From: Alphaproteobacteria bacterium HGW-Alphaproteobacteria-4
Lineage (GTDB): Bacteria; Pseudomonadota; Alphaproteobacteria; Rhodobacterales; Rhodobacteraceae
Reading direction: 5' to 3'
DNA: 64,000 nucleotides
Assembly: GCA_002842855.1 (NCBI GenBank)
Contig: PHEE01000006.1
Coordinates: forward strand, 1-64,000
The position numbers were made by a program, and so were the translations under genes. This document shows, in pieces, positions 37,585-46,684 of this stretch; position 1 is the stretch's first letter, and each line of letters opens with the position of its first letter. The notes beneath the pieces are model-generated. The model had not been told where the DNA came from and did no database searches. It saw nothing but the letters and a program-made list of their open reading frames with translations.

Positions 37585-38966
37585 AGTGAAAGCACCTCGG
37601 GCAGGGCAGCCAGAATCGCCCGCGCACCTTGGCCCACGGCGCCTTTGGGGCGGGCCGGGGCGGCGGTGGGTTGCCAGCCGTAGATATCGAAATGTGCGAA
37701 ACGCGGGCTGGCGGTCACAAAGCGACGCAGGAACAGCGCAGCGGTAACCGACCCCGCCATGCCCCCCGAAGGCGCATTGTCGAGGTCGGCGATGCCCGGC
37801 TCGATCAGGCTCTCGTAAGGGGTCCAGAACGGCATCCGCCAAAGCGGGTCGGCCACTTGCGCCGCCGCTGTCGCCAGTGCTGCGGCAAGGGGTTCGTCGT
37901 CGGTGTAAAACGGCGGAAGGTCGGGGCCGAGCGCCACCCGCGCGGCGCCGGTCAGCGTGGCCATGCACAAGAGCAGGTCGGGCGCTTCCTCGTCGGCCAG
38001 CGCCAGCGCATCGGCCAGCACCAGCCGCCCTTCGGCGTCGGTGTTGTTCACCTCTACCGTCAGGCCCTTGCGGCTGGTCAGAATATCCTGAGGGCGGAAG
38101 GCGTTGCCCGAAACCGCGTTTTCCACGGCAGGTACCAGCACCCGCAGCCGCAGCGGCAGGCCAAGCGCCATGATCATTTCGGCCAGCCCCATCACCGTGG
38201 CCGCGCCGCCCATGTCTTTTTTCATCAGCCCCATGCCCGCCGCAGGCTTCAGGTCCAGCCCGCCGGTATCGAAGCACACGCCCTTGCCCACAAGCGTCAG
38301 CCGCGGCCCGGCATCGCCCCAGTGCAGATCAAGCAGCCGAGGCGCGCGCGGGCTGGCGCGGCCGACCGCGTGGATCATCGGCAAACGCTCGTCCAGCAGC
38401 GCCTCGCCCTGCACCACGCGGGTGCTGGCGCCGTGGCGGGCGGCAAGTGCTGTGAAGGCAGCCTCCAGCTCATCCGGGCCCATGTCGCAGGCAGGGGTGT
38501 TGATCAGATCGCGCGTCAACGCCTCGCCCGCCGCAATCGCCTCGAGCCGGGCTGCATGCACACCTGCCGGGCATTTCAGCAGGGCTTTCGGCGGGGTGGC
38601 GGCCTTGTAGCGGCCAAAGCGGTAGCCCGAAAACAGCCAGCCAAGCGCGGCCTCTTCCGCGTCGGATTTGTTCAGGGTGCCGTCAAGGTGCCAGACCCCG
38701 GCGGGCAGCGCCTCGGCGGCCTTCGCCAGATGAAACCGCCCACGCGCCAGTGTGGCGGGGGTGCCAAGGCCGAACAGCGCCCCTGCGGGCGTGCCATCGG
38801 CACCCGGAAACACGCAGGTCTGCCCCAATATGCCAGCAAACCCCTGCGCCTCGGCCCAGCGGCGGGCAGCGGCGGGCAGCTGCGCCAACGCCTCGGCCAG
38901 CGCGGCCTCGGGCACCAGTGTCAGCGGCAATGAGGGGCTGGCGGGGTCGGCAAACAAAAGCGGCAT
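37581..38966 (-). CDS. Leucyl aminopeptidase family protein (M17)
   Basis: 461 aa. Cytosolic dizinc aminopeptidase. Key sites: VGKGVCFDTGGLDLKP (metal Lys/Asp), MKKDMGGAATVMG, the NTDAEGRL signature carrying metal Asp/Glu and catalytic Arg, and MATLTGAARVALG. The shorter N-terminal domain compared with PepA places it in the PepB-like subgroup. ATG at 38966. Confidence 0.93.
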   Translation of the reverse strand: MPLLFADPASPSLPLTLVPEAALAEALAQLPAAARRWAEAQGFAGILGQTCVFPGADGTPAGALFGLGTPATLARGRFHLAKAAEALPAGVWHLDGTLNKSDAEEAALGWLFSGYRFGRYKAATPPKALLKCPAGVHAARLEAIAAGEALTRDLINTPACDMGPDELEAAFTALAARHGASTRVVQGEALLDERLPMIHAVGRASPRAPRLLDLHWGDAGPRLTLVGKGVCFDTGGLDLKPAAGMGLMKKDMGGAATVMGLAEMIMALGLPLRLRVLVPAVENAVSGNAFRPQDILTSRKGLTVEVNNTDAEGRLVLADALALADEEAPDLLLCMATLTGAARVALGPDLPPFYTDDEPLAAALATAAAQVADPLWRMPFWTPYESLIEPGIADLDNAPSGGMAGSVTAALFLRRFVTASPRFAHFDIYGWQPTAAPARPKGAVGQGARAILAALPEVLSL

Positions 38967-39034
38967 GGGGCGTTCCTGTGCTGGTTTCGCCGCCAACCTA
39001 CCGCCCCGCGCGGCCCCCGCAAGGGGCATCGCGG

Positions 39035-39415
39035 CTAGAGGCTCATATCCTGCATATCCCAGACGGCGGTCAACGAGCGGTCGCCAATGCGCACCAGCCG
39101 CGCCAGCGTTGCCGCCATGCCCGCCGCATCGCCGCCAAGCGCTGCCTTCGCGACATCGCCCGCCACCCGTGCCAGCGAGACCATGCCGATCTGCTCGGCC
39201 AGCCGGCCAAGGCGACCCGCCGCCTCTACCAGTGCCCCCGCGTCTGCCGCCCGCGCGGCCTTTTGCAGCGCTGCAAGCTGCACCGCCAGTTCTTCGATCG
39301 AGCGGCACATGACGGCCTCGGCCCCGACCTCGCCCAATTCGGCATAGAGCGCCACCACGCGGTCGGGGTCGAGCCGAACGCCTTCCTGATGATGCAAAAC
39401 GGAAATGTCCGCCAC
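39035..39415 (-). CDS. Conserved hypothetical protein, all-helical
   Basis: 126 aa from GTG at 39415, chosen because AGGAGGGAAGC lies just upstream and VADISVLHHQEGVRLDPDRVV gives a sensible start. Ala-rich helices (LAALQKAARAADAGALVEAAGRLGRLAEQIG cited as core ALVEAAGRLGRLAEQIG) suggest a helical bundle, loosely Hpt-like, but no clear phospho-acceptor motif was recognised. Not recognised further. Next gene (carbonic anhydrase) is divergent. Confidence 0.65.
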   Translation of the reverse strand: MADISVLHHQEGVRLDPDRVVALYAELGEVGAEAVMCRSIEELAVQLAALQKAARAADAGALVEAAGRLGRLAEQIGMVSLARVAGDVAKAALGGDAAGMAATLARLVRIGDRSLTAVWDMQDMSL

Positions 39416-39560
39416 CCCGCTTCCCTCCTGTACAGGCCCCCAAGCCCCGCAGCGACAGTGCGCTGGGGCGGTCAAGAAAAGGTTGAGCCGAGCGGAAAAA
39501 TCCGCTCGAATTGTCTACGCTTGCGGCCTATTGAACGACAAGCCCGAAGGAGTGATGCCG

Positions 39561-40214
39561 ATGCAGGACCATGTGCGCCCGTTGCCCTCGTATCTCGTGC
39601 AGCGGTTTCAGGGTTGGAAAGCCACCACTTACGCCGAAAACCGGATCTGGTACCGCCGCCTTGCCCAAGATGGCCAGCGCCCGCGCGCCATGGTGATCTC
39701 GTGCTGCGACAGCCGCGTGCACGTTACCTCGATCTTTGGTGCCGATCAGGGCGAGTTTTTCATTCACCGCAATATCGCAAACCTCGTGCCGCCCTACAAC
39801 CCCGATGGCGACCACCACGGCACTTCGGCGGCGGTGGAATATGCCGTAAGCACGCTCAAGGTGGCGCATCTGATCGTGCTGGGCCATTCGCAATGTGGCG
39901 GCGTGCAGGGGTGCCACGCGATGTGCACCGGGCAGGCCCCCGAGCTCGAACGTGAAACCTCGTTCGTGGGCAAGTGGCTTGGCATCTTGCGCCCCGGTTT
40001 CGAACGGGTTGCGGCGGTGCCCGACGAGGCCGAGCGGATCACTGCGCTCGAACGCGAATCGGTCATCATCAGCCTTGAGAACCTGATGACCTTTCCGTTC
40101 GTCAAATCCGCGCTTGAGGCCGACCGGATGACCCTGCACGGGCTCTGGACCGATATCGGCGAAGGCACGCTGCTGCAATTTGATGCCGCAAGCCACGGTT
40201 TCGTGCCGCTCTAG
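39561..40214 (+). CDS. Beta-carbonic anhydrase
   Basis: 217 aa. Interconverts CO2 and bicarbonate. Zinc and catalytic residues: C49-D50-S51-R52 (VISCCDSRVH), H109 and C112 in GHSQCGG. FFIHRNIANLVPPY and SAAVEYAV are family standard. ATG at 39561 lies 8 bp after GGAG; the ATG at 39555 is too close to it. Confidence 0.94.
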   Translation: MQDHVRPLPSYLVQRFQGWKATTYAENRIWYRRLAQDGQRPRAMVISCCDSRVHVTSIFGADQGEFFIHRNIANLVPPYNPDGDHHGTSAAVEYAVSTLKVAHLIVLGHSQCGGVQGCHAMCTGQAPELERETSFVGKWLGILRPGFERVAAVPDEAERITALERESVIISLENLMTFPFVKSALEADRMTLHGLWTDIGEGTLLQFDAASHGFVPL

Positions 40215-40223
40215 GGGCTGCGC

Positions 40224-40238
40224 TTAACCGCAGTTTAA
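40224..40238. promoter_or_regulatory. CtrA-type binding site upstream of the RHH-like gene
   Basis: TTAACCGCAGTTTAA, an exact TTAA-N7-TTAA site, 23 bp before the ATG at 40262. At that distance it could overlap the core promoter. Match only. Confidence 0.6.
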
Positions 40239-40261
40239 GGGCTGGCTGCAAAGCTTGCGGC

Positions 40262-40696
40262 ATGAACCCGCATCGCCTCGTCTCGCTTCGCCTGCCGGAA
40301 TCCGTGATCGACGCGCTCGACCGCGCGGCGCGGGTGCAGGGCCGTAGCCCGGCCGATGTGGTGCGCGCCCTGCTTGAATCGGCGCTTGCGGCGGCAGAAC
40401 CGAAGCCGTCGCGTGGCATCGGGGGCAGTTTTGCGCTGGTGCATGCCGCCCTTGCCGCGGCGCGTGGCTGGCTTGATCTGCAAACCCGGCTGCGGATGGC
40501 GGGCTTTGTGCTGCGGCTTTCGGATGCGGGCACGCTGACGCTGAACAGTTGGCCCGCCGACCGCCCGCTGATGCCGATCGAGTCGCTGGGCGGCAGCCTG
40601 CCCGCGCTCTGCATTCGCTTTCGCGCGCCTTTCCCCGGCGCGGTGCCTTCGCGTGATATCGCCGCGCCGCGCCGACATGCCGGGAAGGTGGCCTAA
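40262..40696 (+). CDS. Ribbon-helix-helix-like putative DNA-binding protein
   Basis: 144 aa. The first ~45 residues (HRLVSLRLPESVIDALDRAARVQGRSPADVVRALLESAL, core VSLRLPESVIDALDRAA) look like a ribbon-helix-helix/CopG-type domain: a beta strand, then two helices with a turn at GRSPA. The remainder is an unassigned domain (WLDLQTRLRMAGFVLRLS, LTLNSWPADRPLMPIESLGGSLPAL). Function unknown; a full CtrA box immediately upstream suggests cell-cycle control. Confidence 0.7.
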   Translation: MNPHRLVSLRLPESVIDALDRAARVQGRSPADVVRALLESALAAAEPKPSRGIGGSFALVHAALAAARGWLDLQTRLRMAGFVLRLSDAGTLTLNSWPADRPLMPIESLGGSLPALCIRFRAPFPGAVPSRDIAAPRRHAGKVA

Positions 40697-40748
40697 GGCT
40701 TGCTGCGCGGCACGGCACCGAAACACGGCGGCCCGACCGGAATGAATG

Positions 40749-40785
40749 CGCCCGCGCGCCGGCACCATTGGCCGGCGCGCGGGCG
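40749..40785. terminator. Perfect 15-bp hairpin between convergent genes
   Basis: CGCCCGCGCGCCGGC, loop ACCATTG, then its exact complement. It sits between the stops at 40696 (+) and 40821 (-), so it probably serves both as a bidirectional transcript end. No U-tract. Confidence 0.7.
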
Positions 40786-40820
40786 TATGCGGCGCGGGGG
40801 TGCGCCCGCCGCCTCGCGTG

Positions 40821-42452
40821 TCAGCGAAGCACTTGGTCAGCTGGCCAGCTCAGCGTGGTTTCCAGCCGGATCGTCTGGGACTTGCCCGGCGCCAGAACCG
40901 ATTGCCAGGCCAAAACGCCGCGTTTGCCATCGACATCGGCGGTGGTCGCCGCCGGGGTCGCCTTGTAGGTGATGACCAGATCTTCCTGTTCCGAATAGGG
41001 CACCCGGTCCAGCACCCGCAGCGGCCAGGTCTCGTTGGTCAGGTTCTCGACCGTCAGCACCGCGGTTTCGTTCTGCTGGTTGGTTTTCGAGATCAGTCCG
41101 CGGTCGCCCTCGGTCTTGGCCGGCACGGTGCGGGTGAGCACCAGCCCGTCGATCGGGCCAAAGCCCAGCCGCATGTCGGCGCCAGCGGCCGTTAGCGGCA
41201 GGTTGGCCAGCCCCACCATGGCGCCATCAAGGAACAGTGTCGCCTGCCCCGGCAACAGCACCTGCCCGCTGTCGTTCACCGCCTTGGCAACGAGGAAGGC
41301 GGTTTCATCGCGGGAAGGCACCGCCTCGGCCACCACCTCGGGCGCCAGCGCCAGCGTATCGAGCTTCAGCCGCAGTGCCTCGACCCCGTCGCGGATATCA
41401 ACAGCGGCACCGTAGCGGTAGGTGACGGTCGCGCCCATCATTTCCAGCGAAGCGGTTTCGACCAAGGGCGCGGCTTCGGCTTCGGCATAGCTGTCAAACA
41501 GCCCTTTCGATTCAAAGCGGGGCGCCGCCATCACCGGGGCCGGTGGCTCGGGCGGGCCGATCCGGCGCAGCCACGGGCTTACGGGTGAGGGCTCGGACTG
41601 GTCAGATGGGCGCGCGGTGGACAGCACGAGGTCCACCCCCATCCAGTCTTCGCCCGAGAACTGCGAAACCACCACGCCGCGTTCCAGCGCCAGCGCGGGT
41701 CTGGCTGCGCCAACGCGGGTCAGGCGCAGGTCATAAACCGCTTCCCAGCGAGCGTTGCCGGTGAAAGTGGTAATCTCGACCGTGCCGGTGCCGCTGGCAT
41801 CGGTCTGCACCGCCGCGACCAGCGCCGCAAAATCCTTGCCGCCGGTGGTCAGCGCCGCCAGCGCTTTGCGCGCCTGATCGAGCGCCTTGAGGTTGTCGAG
41901 GGCGGCGCGTTCGGCGGCCTTTGCCTCTTCCTCGGCGGCGAAAGCGGTCTGCGAGGCAGTCAGCGCCTCTTCGCCGACCATCCGGGATAGCGCGCGCAGA
42001 TCTTCCGGGGTGGCGCCTTCGACCTGCCCGAGCTTGCTCAGGAACGCCACCTGACGGTTTGCGGCGTCAACCCGCAAACGGATCGCGGCAATTGCCGTGC
42101 TATCTTCGCGTACCACGCCCTCGAGCCGCTTCACCTCGGCTTCTGCGGCGGCAATGCGGGGGTCGGGGGTGGTTTCGGTCACCGGAAGGCGGTCGTATTG
42201 CAGATTCACCGCGCCGATTGTTACCCCTTGCCCGGCCACCCGCAGGCTGCCCGAGTCGGTATCCATCGGCAGGTCGGGCACGATCAGCTCATGCACGCCC
42301 GCCGGGGCGGCCACGTCAACGACGCGCACCACGGTTGCGCCCCAGGGGTAGAGCGTGACCCGCGCGACGCGTGACGGCAGCATCAGGGTGTCGGCCAGCA
42401 GGGCGGTGGGGGCGGCGGTGCAAAGGATAAGGGCAAGGGTCAGGCTGCGCAT
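40821..42452 (-). CDS. DUF4139 domain protein, mucoidy inhibitor MuiA family
   Basis: 543 aa with a Sec signal (MRSLTLALILCTAAPTALLA). An N-terminal DUF4140 part (LPSRVARVTLYPWGATVVR), a central helical region of coiled-coil character (RLEGVVREDSTAIAAIRL and beyond), and a C-terminal DUF4139 beta region (ITTFTGNARWEAVYDLRL, VVSQFSGEDWMGVDL, VTYRYGAAVDI). The family acts in the envelope and is poorly characterised. ATG 42452 starts the signal; the longer frame is unsupported. Confidence 0.88.
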   Translation of the reverse strand: MRSLTLALILCTAAPTALLADTLMLPSRVARVTLYPWGATVVRVVDVAAPAGVHELIVPDLPMDTDSGSLRVAGQGVTIGAVNLQYDRLPVTETTPDPRIAAAEAEVKRLEGVVREDSTAIAAIRLRVDAANRQVAFLSKLGQVEGATPEDLRALSRMVGEEALTASQTAFAAEEEAKAAERAALDNLKALDQARKALAALTTGGKDFAALVAAVQTDASGTGTVEITTFTGNARWEAVYDLRLTRVGAARPALALERGVVVSQFSGEDWMGVDLVLSTARPSDQSEPSPVSPWLRRIGPPEPPAPVMAAPRFESKGLFDSYAEAEAAPLVETASLEMMGATVTYRYGAAVDIRDGVEALRLKLDTLALAPEVVAEAVPSRDETAFLVAKAVNDSGQVLLPGQATLFLDGAMVGLANLPLTAAGADMRLGFGPIDGLVLTRTVPAKTEGDRGLISKTNQQNETAVLTVENLTNETWPLRVLDRVPYSEQEDLVITYKATPAATTADVDGKRGVLAWQSVLAPGKSQTIRLETTLSWPADQVLR

Positions 42453-42572
42453 GGGGCTCTCCTGTTTAAATGCGGGCGAATTGTCTGCCCGGACCCGAAA
42501 TTGCACAAGCCCCAAGACCAGATGCGCCAGATTGTCACAGGGGTTCCTGGGCGGAAACACGCTTCGTGCCAA

Positions 42573-42600
42573 CGCAAAAGCCCCGCCTTGCGGGCGGGGC
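42573..42600 (-). terminator. Intrinsic terminator of asd
   Basis: On the minus strand GCCCCGCC/GGCGGGGC (8 bp) with a 5-nt loop, followed by TTTTGCG. It lies about 25 bp past the asd stop and before the DUF4139 gene. Confidence 0.8.
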
Positions 42601-42624
42601 CTGTGGCAGTCTCAGTTCGGGGTT

Positions 42625-43647
42625 TCAGCCCTTTTTCAGGCAGCGGTTGCCCAGCACTTCAGCAATCTGCACCGCATTGAGCGCGGCGCCTTTGCGCAGG
42701 TTGTCGGACACGCACCAGATGTTCAGGCCGTTATCAACCGTGCTGTCCTGACGGATGCGCGAGATGTAGGTGGCATAGTCGCCGACGCATTCCACCGGGG
42801 TGATGTAGCCACCCGGTTCGCGCTTGTCGATCACCAGCACGCCCGGCGCTTCGCGCAGAATGTCTTGCGCCTCTTGCCAATCGAGGAACTCTTCGAACTC
42901 AATGTTGATCGCCTCGGAATGACCGACGAACACCGGCACCCGCACACAGGTGGCGGTGACCTTGATGCTCTTGTCGAGGATCTTCTTGGTTTCCGCGACC
43001 ATCTTCCATTCTTCCTTGGTGGAACCATCATCAAGGAACACGTCGATATGCGGGATCACGTTGAAGGCGATCTGCTTGGTGAACTTCTTCGGTGCGACCT
43101 CTTGGCCGGGCACATACATGCCCTTGGTCTGGTCCCAAAGCTCGTCGATGCCCGCCTTGCCCGCGCCCGAAACCGACTGGTAGGTGGAAACCACCACGCG
43201 GCGGATGCGCGCGCGGTCATGCAAGGGCTTCAGCGCCACCACCATCTGCGCGGTCGAGCAGTTCGGGTTGGCAATGATATTCTTGTTCTTGTAGTCGTAA
43301 ATCGCATCGGCGTTGACCTCGGGCACGATCAGCGGCACTTGCGGGTCGTAGCGGTAGAGCGACGAATTGTCGATCACCACACAGCCCTGGCTTGCAGCCC
43401 TCGGGGCGTAGATTTTCGTGGCCTCGGAACCCACCGCGAACAGCGCGATATCCCAGCCGGTGAAATCGAAGGTGTCGAGATCCTTGGTTTTCAGGGTCTT
43501 GTCGCCAAAGCTGACTTCGGTGCCCAGCGATTTGCGGCTGGCCAGTGCAACGATCTCGTCCACCGGAAACTCGCGCTCGGCGAGGATATTCAGCATTTCA
43601 CGGCCCACGTTCCCCGTGGCACCGGCAACAACGACCTTGTAGCCCAT
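42625..43647 (-). CDS. asd: Aspartate-semialdehyde dehydrogenase
   Basis: 340 aa. Converts aspartyl phosphate to aspartate semialdehyde for Lys, Thr, Met and diaminopimelate. NADP motif VVVAGATGNVGREM, catalytic C130 in NPNCSTAQM, VVSTYQSVSGAGKAG, and GHSEAINIEFE. Length and start (ATG 43647; GGAG upstream) are standard. Own terminator downstream. Confidence 0.96.
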   Translation of the reverse strand: MGYKVVVAGATGNVGREMLNILAEREFPVDEIVALASRKSLGTEVSFGDKTLKTKDLDTFDFTGWDIALFAVGSEATKIYAPRAASQGCVVIDNSSLYRYDPQVPLIVPEVNADAIYDYKNKNIIANPNCSTAQMVVALKPLHDRARIRRVVVSTYQSVSGAGKAGIDELWDQTKGMYVPGQEVAPKKFTKQIAFNVIPHIDVFLDDGSTKEEWKMVAETKKILDKSIKVTATCVRVPVFVGHSEAINIEFEEFLDWQEAQDILREAPGVLVIDKREPGGYITPVECVGDYATYISRIRQDSTVDNGLNIWCVSDNLRKGAALNAVQIAEVLGNRCLKKG

Positions 43648-43716
43648 GAGGCATCTCCTGAAGAAAGAACGTCGCTGCGTTAGCCCAAAGGCTGGCGCGT
43701 GAAAAGGGGGCAGGCG

Positions 43717-44334
43717 CTATTCCGCCCGAGTGATGCGCGAATCCCTCGCGATTAGGTCTGCGACAAGGGCAGCCTCGGCGCTGAAGTCGTGCGGAACCTG
43801 GGCGGCCTGACGGTGGCCCGAAAGCGAGAGGGAAGCGAAGAAATCGAAACCGTAAAGCGTGAGGCCCTGCATGCCCGAGCGTGCGAGCATGTCGATCAGC
43901 ATCAGCCCAGTGGTGGGCGGTGCGCCAAGGGTGGCGTGCAGCGCGGCGTATTCGGGCAGCGGGTGCAGATAAAAACCGGGGCTGGTGGCGATGGCGTAGC
44001 CCAGCCGCTTGCGCTTGGGTGACATCCAGAGCTTGCGCGCCCCCGCAAGCCGCGCGCTGTCGGCAGGGCCAAGCGAAGCGGCCAACGCCAGCCAATCGCA
44101 GCGGGTGCCGTGCGAGGTGGGCGAAGGCATCGGCGCGCGGTTGATGCGAATGACGATGTCGGCGGCGTCGATAGCCTGGCCGTGGGTGGTTTCGGCAAGG
44201 GCGCGGGCATTGCCCACCAGCGCCACGCTTTTTCCCTCCAGATCGGCCAAAAGCACGGATTGCGGCACCGAAAGTGCCATCAGCGGCGCTTCGCGGCGCA
44301 AGGTGCGCGCCAGCAGGAAGGCAAGCGGGGTCAC
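43717..44334 (-). CDS. Glycosyltransferase family 29-like (sialyltransferase-type) protein
   Basis: 205 aa. Carries the L-motif-like VALVGNARALAETTHGQAIDAADIVIRINRAP (core DIVIRINRAP) and the S-motif-like PPTTGLMLIDMLARSG with LTLYGFDFF, as in bacterial GT29-annotated proteins. Bacterial members are rarely characterised; the transferred sugar need not be sialic acid. Start GTG at 44334 overlaps the stop of the GT4 gene upstream (GTGA); ATG at 44280 is the alternative. Confidence 0.75.
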   Translation of the reverse strand: MTPLAFLLARTLRREAPLMALSVPQSVLLADLEGKSVALVGNARALAETTHGQAIDAADIVIRINRAPMPSPTSHGTRCDWLALAASLGPADSARLAGARKLWMSPKRKRLGYAIATSPGFYLHPLPEYAALHATLGAPPTTGLMLIDMLARSGMQGLTLYGFDFFASLSLSGHRQAAQVPHDFSAEAALVADLIARDSRITRAE

Positions 44335-45377
44335 GGCGCAGGCCCGAGCAGGGCGCGGTAGACGCCAACCAAGGCGCGGGCCTCGCCCTCGATCGAATGG
44401 TTGCGCACCACATGCGCGCGCGCCGCAGTGCCCGCAGTTGCCCGGCGTGCGGGCGCATCGACCCAAATCCGGATTGCCTCGGTCAGCGCCTCGGCATTGT
44501 CCGGCGGCACCAGCGAGCCGGTAACACCTTCGGCAATCAACGCTTCAAAGGCGCCTACGCGGGCGGCTACCACCGGCACCCCGCAGGCCATCGCCTCAAG
44601 CGGGGTCAGCCCGAAGCCCTCCCAGCGGGCGGGTGCCACAAAGAGATCGAGCACCTGATAAAGCCGCACCACATCGGCCCACGGCACCTCCCCCAGAAAG
44701 CGCACCCGGTCGGCAAGGCCAGCTGCGGTCAGGCGGGCGACCAGATCGGCGTGAAAGGCGCGGTTGTCTTCGGTGATGCGCCCGGTGAAGACGATCTGCA
44801 CCCCGGGGCGGTCGGGCAGCAGTCGCAGTGCCGCCTCGACCAGAAGATCGACCCCCTTTTGCGCGCGGATGCGGCCAAAGCAGCCCAGAATCGTGGCATC
44901 CTCTGCCAGCCCCAACGCGCGGCGTGCTGCGGCCCGGTCGGGTGCGGGGGCAAAAACCGTAGTATCCACCCCATGCATCACCACCGTTGCGGGGCGCTCA
45001 AGGTAGCTTGCGGCCTGCGGCGAGGTGGCCACCAGCGCGTCTTGCTGGCGGATCAGCCAGCGCGTGAAGCCGCTGTGGCGGCGCTGCGCCGCCGAGGTAA
45101 ACAGTAGCCGCAGCCTGCGCCGGAAAAGACGCCGCAGCACCAGCCCCAGCACCATTTCGGTGTTGCGCCGCGCGTGCCAGACCCGCCAGCGGTCGCGCGG
45201 CAGCAACGGCAGCCGCCCGAGCGTGATATGCGGCAGATCGGCGGGCAAGCCCGGCCCGGTGGCGGCAATGCCGATCAGGCGCGCCTGCACCGGCACCAGC
45301 CGCACGATGGTGGCGGTCACGCCCGAAAGGCGGCGCTTGAGGTTGGGGGCGATGACGTCGATTTGTGCGGGGTCCAT
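44331..45377 (-). CDS. Glycosyltransferase family 4
   Basis: 348 aa GT-B fold. C-terminal donor site: ILGCFGRIRAQKGVDLLVEA, VQIVFTGRITED, APARWEGFGLTPLEAMACGVPVVAARVGAFEALI (core EGFGLTPLEAMACGVPVVA with the conserved E-x7-E). Resembles the LPS core/mannosyltransferase group. Coupled to the GT29-like gene, so both probably decorate one glycan (LPS or capsule). Separated from the MFS gene by 9 bp. Confidence 0.88.
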   Translation of the reverse strand: MDPAQIDVIAPNLKRRLSGVTATIVRLVPVQARLIGIAATGPGLPADLPHITLGRLPLLPRDRWRVWHARRNTEMVLGLVLRRLFRRRLRLLFTSAAQRRHSGFTRWLIRQQDALVATSPQAASYLERPATVVMHGVDTTVFAPAPDRAAARRALGLAEDATILGCFGRIRAQKGVDLLVEAALRLLPDRPGVQIVFTGRITEDNRAFHADLVARLTAAGLADRVRFLGEVPWADVVRLYQVLDLFVAPARWEGFGLTPLEAMACGVPVVAARVGAFEALIAEGVTGSLVPPDNAEALTEAIRIWVDAPARRATAGTAARAHVVRNHSIEGEARALVGVYRALLGPAP

Positions 45378-45386
45378 GGTGGCGTT

Positions 45387-46577
45387 CTAATGGCTCGCCT
45401 CGCCCCTGTCGCGGGCGAAAAGGTAGATCGCCAGCCCGGCCAGCAAGGGCACGAGGAAGAACAGGAACAGCGCCGAAAACGCTTGGCTCTGGCTGCCGCG
45501 CGCCGCTGCCGCTTCATACACCGGGCGCGAGGCGAACTGCATGATGCCAACCCCGCCGATCGAGAACATATTCAAAAGCGTGACCCCGCGCCCGACCATG
45601 TGGGCGGGAAAGAAGCTGCGCCCATGCGCCATCATCGCGGGGAAACTGGCGCCAAAGAACCCTGCCGCCGCCATCAGCAGGGTGGCGCGGCCAAGGCCCG
45701 CGTCGGGTGCCAGCCACAAGGTCGCGACTATTGCCGCCAACACAAGGTTGCCGCCCAGCACCACCCGCTTGTGGCTGCCGATCAGTCGATCAGCGGGGCC
45801 GTAGAGAAAGTTGCCCGCCACCATCGCCAGCCCCATCACCAGCGTTGCCTTGCCGATGGCGGCGGTGTCGGCGCCGTAAACCTGGGTCAGATAGGGCCCC
45901 GCCCAGACCCCGCGCAGCCCGGCGGCGGCGGCATAGTTGACCGCCATCAACGGCAATATCGCCCAAAGCCCCGGGATGTGCATGAGGTCGAACACCGAGC
46001 CGCGCGCGCCGTGGCTATGGATGATGCGCTCGGGGTCGCGGGTGAAACGCCAGATGGCGGCGGCGACCAGCGCGGTAATCACCGCCAGCCCCCAAAGCGT
46101 GGGCCGCCAGCCCGCCGCCCCGATCACCCATGCCAGCGGGGTGGAACCTGCAAGGTTGCCAAGGCTGCCGACCCCGATCATCGCCCCCGCCAGTGTGCCG
46201 AAAACGGCGGGCGCGTACATGCGCGCGAAGATGTAATAGCCACCCATCAGCACCGGCGCGCAGCCGATGCCGATCATTACCATTGCCAGATGCACGCCCC
46301 ATGGCCCGGTCGCCAGCGCAAACACCGCAGCACCACCGGCACCACCCAGCAACAGCAGCACCGAAACCGTGCGCCGTGGCCCGATCCGGTCAAGTGCCGC
46401 GCCCACCGGCAGTTGCATCAGCGCGAAAGCCGCATACCAAAGCCCCAGCGACACCGCGAGATCGCCGGGTGTGGCGCCAATCTGGGCAGTCAGCGTGGGT
46501 GCCAGCACCGCAAGGCAGGCGCGGTAGAACTGGCTCAGCACATAGCCCGCCACCAGAAAAGCAATTCCGACCTTCAT
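45387..46577 (-). CDS. MFS transporter
   Basis: 396 aa, about 12 helices. MFS features: GAALDRIGPRRTVSVLLLLGG (core LDRIGPRRT, the loop 2-3 motif) and a second-half equivalent GPADRLIGSHKRVVLGG. N-terminus FLVAGYVLSQFYRACLAVLAP resembles the NarK/Nnp-like and YcaD-like carriers. Substrate unknown. ATG 46577; the longer frame overlaps thpR's 5' region. Confidence 0.85.
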   Translation of the reverse strand: MKVGIAFLVAGYVLSQFYRACLAVLAPTLTAQIGATPGDLAVSLGLWYAAFALMQLPVGAALDRIGPRRTVSVLLLLGGAGGAAVFALATGPWGVHLAMVMIGIGCAPVLMGGYYIFARMYAPAVFGTLAGAMIGVGSLGNLAGSTPLAWVIGAAGWRPTLWGLAVITALVAAAIWRFTRDPERIIHSHGARGSVFDLMHIPGLWAILPLMAVNYAAAAGLRGVWAGPYLTQVYGADTAAIGKATLVMGLAMVAGNFLYGPADRLIGSHKRVVLGGNLVLAAIVATLWLAPDAGLGRATLLMAAAGFFGASFPAMMAHGRSFFPAHMVGRGVTLLNMFSIGGVGIMQFASRPVYEAAAARGSQSQAFSALFLFFLVPLLAGLAIYLFARDRGEASH

Positions 46578-46684
46578 GCGCGCCTCCGTTTCGCCCGGCG
46601 ACCCTGCGGCAGAATGGATGCGTCTGCAAGGGCTGCACAAGTGCGCCCCGATGTGCTTCACTTGTTCGGCAGGAGCAAGAACCG

